Below are positions 4,609 to 5,115 of a stretch of DNA of 5,115 bases, one piece after another. Location of the stretch: the NCBI GenBank assembly GCA_945907085.1, contig CAMDSS010000154.1, positions 1 through 5,115 on the forward strand. Direction: 5' to 3'. This DNA is from Cyanobium sp. NIES-981 (GTDB lineage: Bacteria; Cyanobacteriota; Cyanobacteriia; PCC-6307; Cyanobiaceae). The notes beneath the pieces were generated by a model that worked only from the letters and a program-made list of their open reading frames with translations, had not been told where the DNA came from and made no database searches. The position numbers and the translations under genes were made by a program. Within the stretch, counting starts at the first letter, position 1. Each line of letters starts with the position of its first letter.

Positions 4609-5115
4609 CTAAACGGCTTCGATCAAGCCGGTTTCAACACCCCTGCTTCGCAGCTTCACCAGCGACCGTTGCACCACCTGGCGGCAGTACTCCCGGCTGC
4701 AATCGAGCTCCCGAGCCACCTGGGCCAAGGTCCGCGACTCGTTGCCGCCATCCAAACCAAAGTGCAGCACCACCACCCGGAGCTCCTTCGCCGTCATCGT
4801 GGAGTGCTCCAGAAGCATCCACACCGAAGCCGAGCGCTCGGCCTGTTCGGCGAGTTCCATGGGAGCCATGGCATCACAGGCCACCAGATCCAGCAAGGCC
4901 GAGCCGCTGATGCTGCGCAGCTCGCAACCCAACAACTCCTCCACCTGGTCCAGGGGCATGGGCAACAGCTGGGCCAGCTGGGACGCTTTCGGCACCATGC
5001 CATTGGCCTGCAAAAAGCGGGCCCTGGCGGCCCTTAAGCGGGTGAGCTGTTCATTCACATGGGTGGGGATCCGGATGGCGCGGCTCTGGGTCGAGAGGGC
5101 CCGATTCAATCCCTG
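4609..5115 (-). CDS. Sigma-70 family RNA polymerase sigma factor (group 2-like), 5' partial
   Basis: The last 168 codons of a sigma factor are visible; the frame is open to the right edge, so regions 1.2 to most of 2 lie outside. The fragment opens with the end of region 2.4 and region 3.0 (QGLNRALSTQSRAIRIPTHV), where ALSTQSRAIRIPTHV closely matches primary-type sigmas. Region 3 follows (about fragment residues 22-65), then region 4 with LRVVVLHFGLDGGNESRTLA and the -35-recognition helix-turn-helix VARELDCSREYCRQVVQRSL before KLRSRG. It would direct RNA polymerase to a subset of promoters. It is divergent: region 4.2 has SREYCRQVV where TRERIRQIE is usual, and region 3.2 is short and lacks the usual acidic finger. 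It is the first visible gene of the minus-strand cluster and may control its own operon. Family assignment is firm; the group is inferred. Confidence 0.92.
   Translation of the reverse strand, partial: QGLNRALSTQSRAIRIPTHVNEQLTRLRAARARFLQANGMVPKASQLAQLLPMPLDQVEELLGCELRSISGSALLDLVACDAMAPMELAEQAERSASVWMLLEHSTMTAKELRVVVLHFGLDGGNESRTLAQVARELDCSREYCRQVVQRSLVKLRSRGVETGLIEAV

Noticed and set aside
4542..5037. Plus-strand frames opposite the sigma-factor gene
   Set aside because: The minus-strand frame encodes unmistakable sigma regions 3.0 and 4; the plus frames are Pro/Ser/His-rich noise.

Overview
The window most likely comes from a picocyanobacterium of the marine Synechococcus / Cyanobium type. 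The signs are a GC-rich, densely packed genome (roughly 60% GC by eye), a cyAbrB-type regulator with the DNA-binding domain at its C-terminus (a cyanobacterial hallmark), a cyanobacterial-style group-2 sigma factor, a Nif11-domain protein, and only one HIP1 octamer (GCGATCGC, at 2075). This is inference from gene families. No rRNA or tRNA is present to confirm it.

Layout. Positions 1-1442 (+) hold the C-terminal two thirds or so of a long coiled-coil ABC/SMC-type ATPase of the YhaN/SbcC/Rad50 kind; its Walker A half lies off the left edge. A strong intrinsic terminator (1474-1498) closes the oppositely oriented cyAbrB gene (1522-1887, -). A divergent 159-bp intergenic region follows, and then a tight + strand pair: a GNAT acetyltransferase (2047-2523) and, 3 bp later, a Nif11-domain/cupin fusion (2527-3087). 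The rest of the window is - strand. Reading from the right edge in the direction of transcription, it has a sigma-70 family factor (4609-5115, start off the window), a YkvA/DUF1232 protein (4209-4574), a small helical, possibly helix-turn-helix protein (3828-4187), a tiny secreted protein (3545-3784) and a four-helix PsiE-family membrane protein (2993-3511). Gaps between these five are only 21-43 bp with no terminator visible, so they look like one operon.

How they may work together. The - strand block combines a divergent alternative sigma factor with envelope and small stress-type proteins (YkvA, an exported peptide, PsiE), which suggests a stress-response transcription unit. That link is inferred from adjacency alone. 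The PsiE and Nif11-cupin genes converge and overlap by 95 bp tail to tail with no terminator between them, so each transcript would be antisense to the end of the other.

No CRISPR array, insertion sequence, prophage gene, tRNA or rRNA was seen. No gene-free stretch exceeds 300 bp. The most distinctive features are the Nif11-cupin fusion with a stripped metal site, the antiparallel overlap, the unusual sigma factor and a strong local enrichment of the palindrome GCCATGGC. None of these amounts to a clearly new defence or metabolic system.
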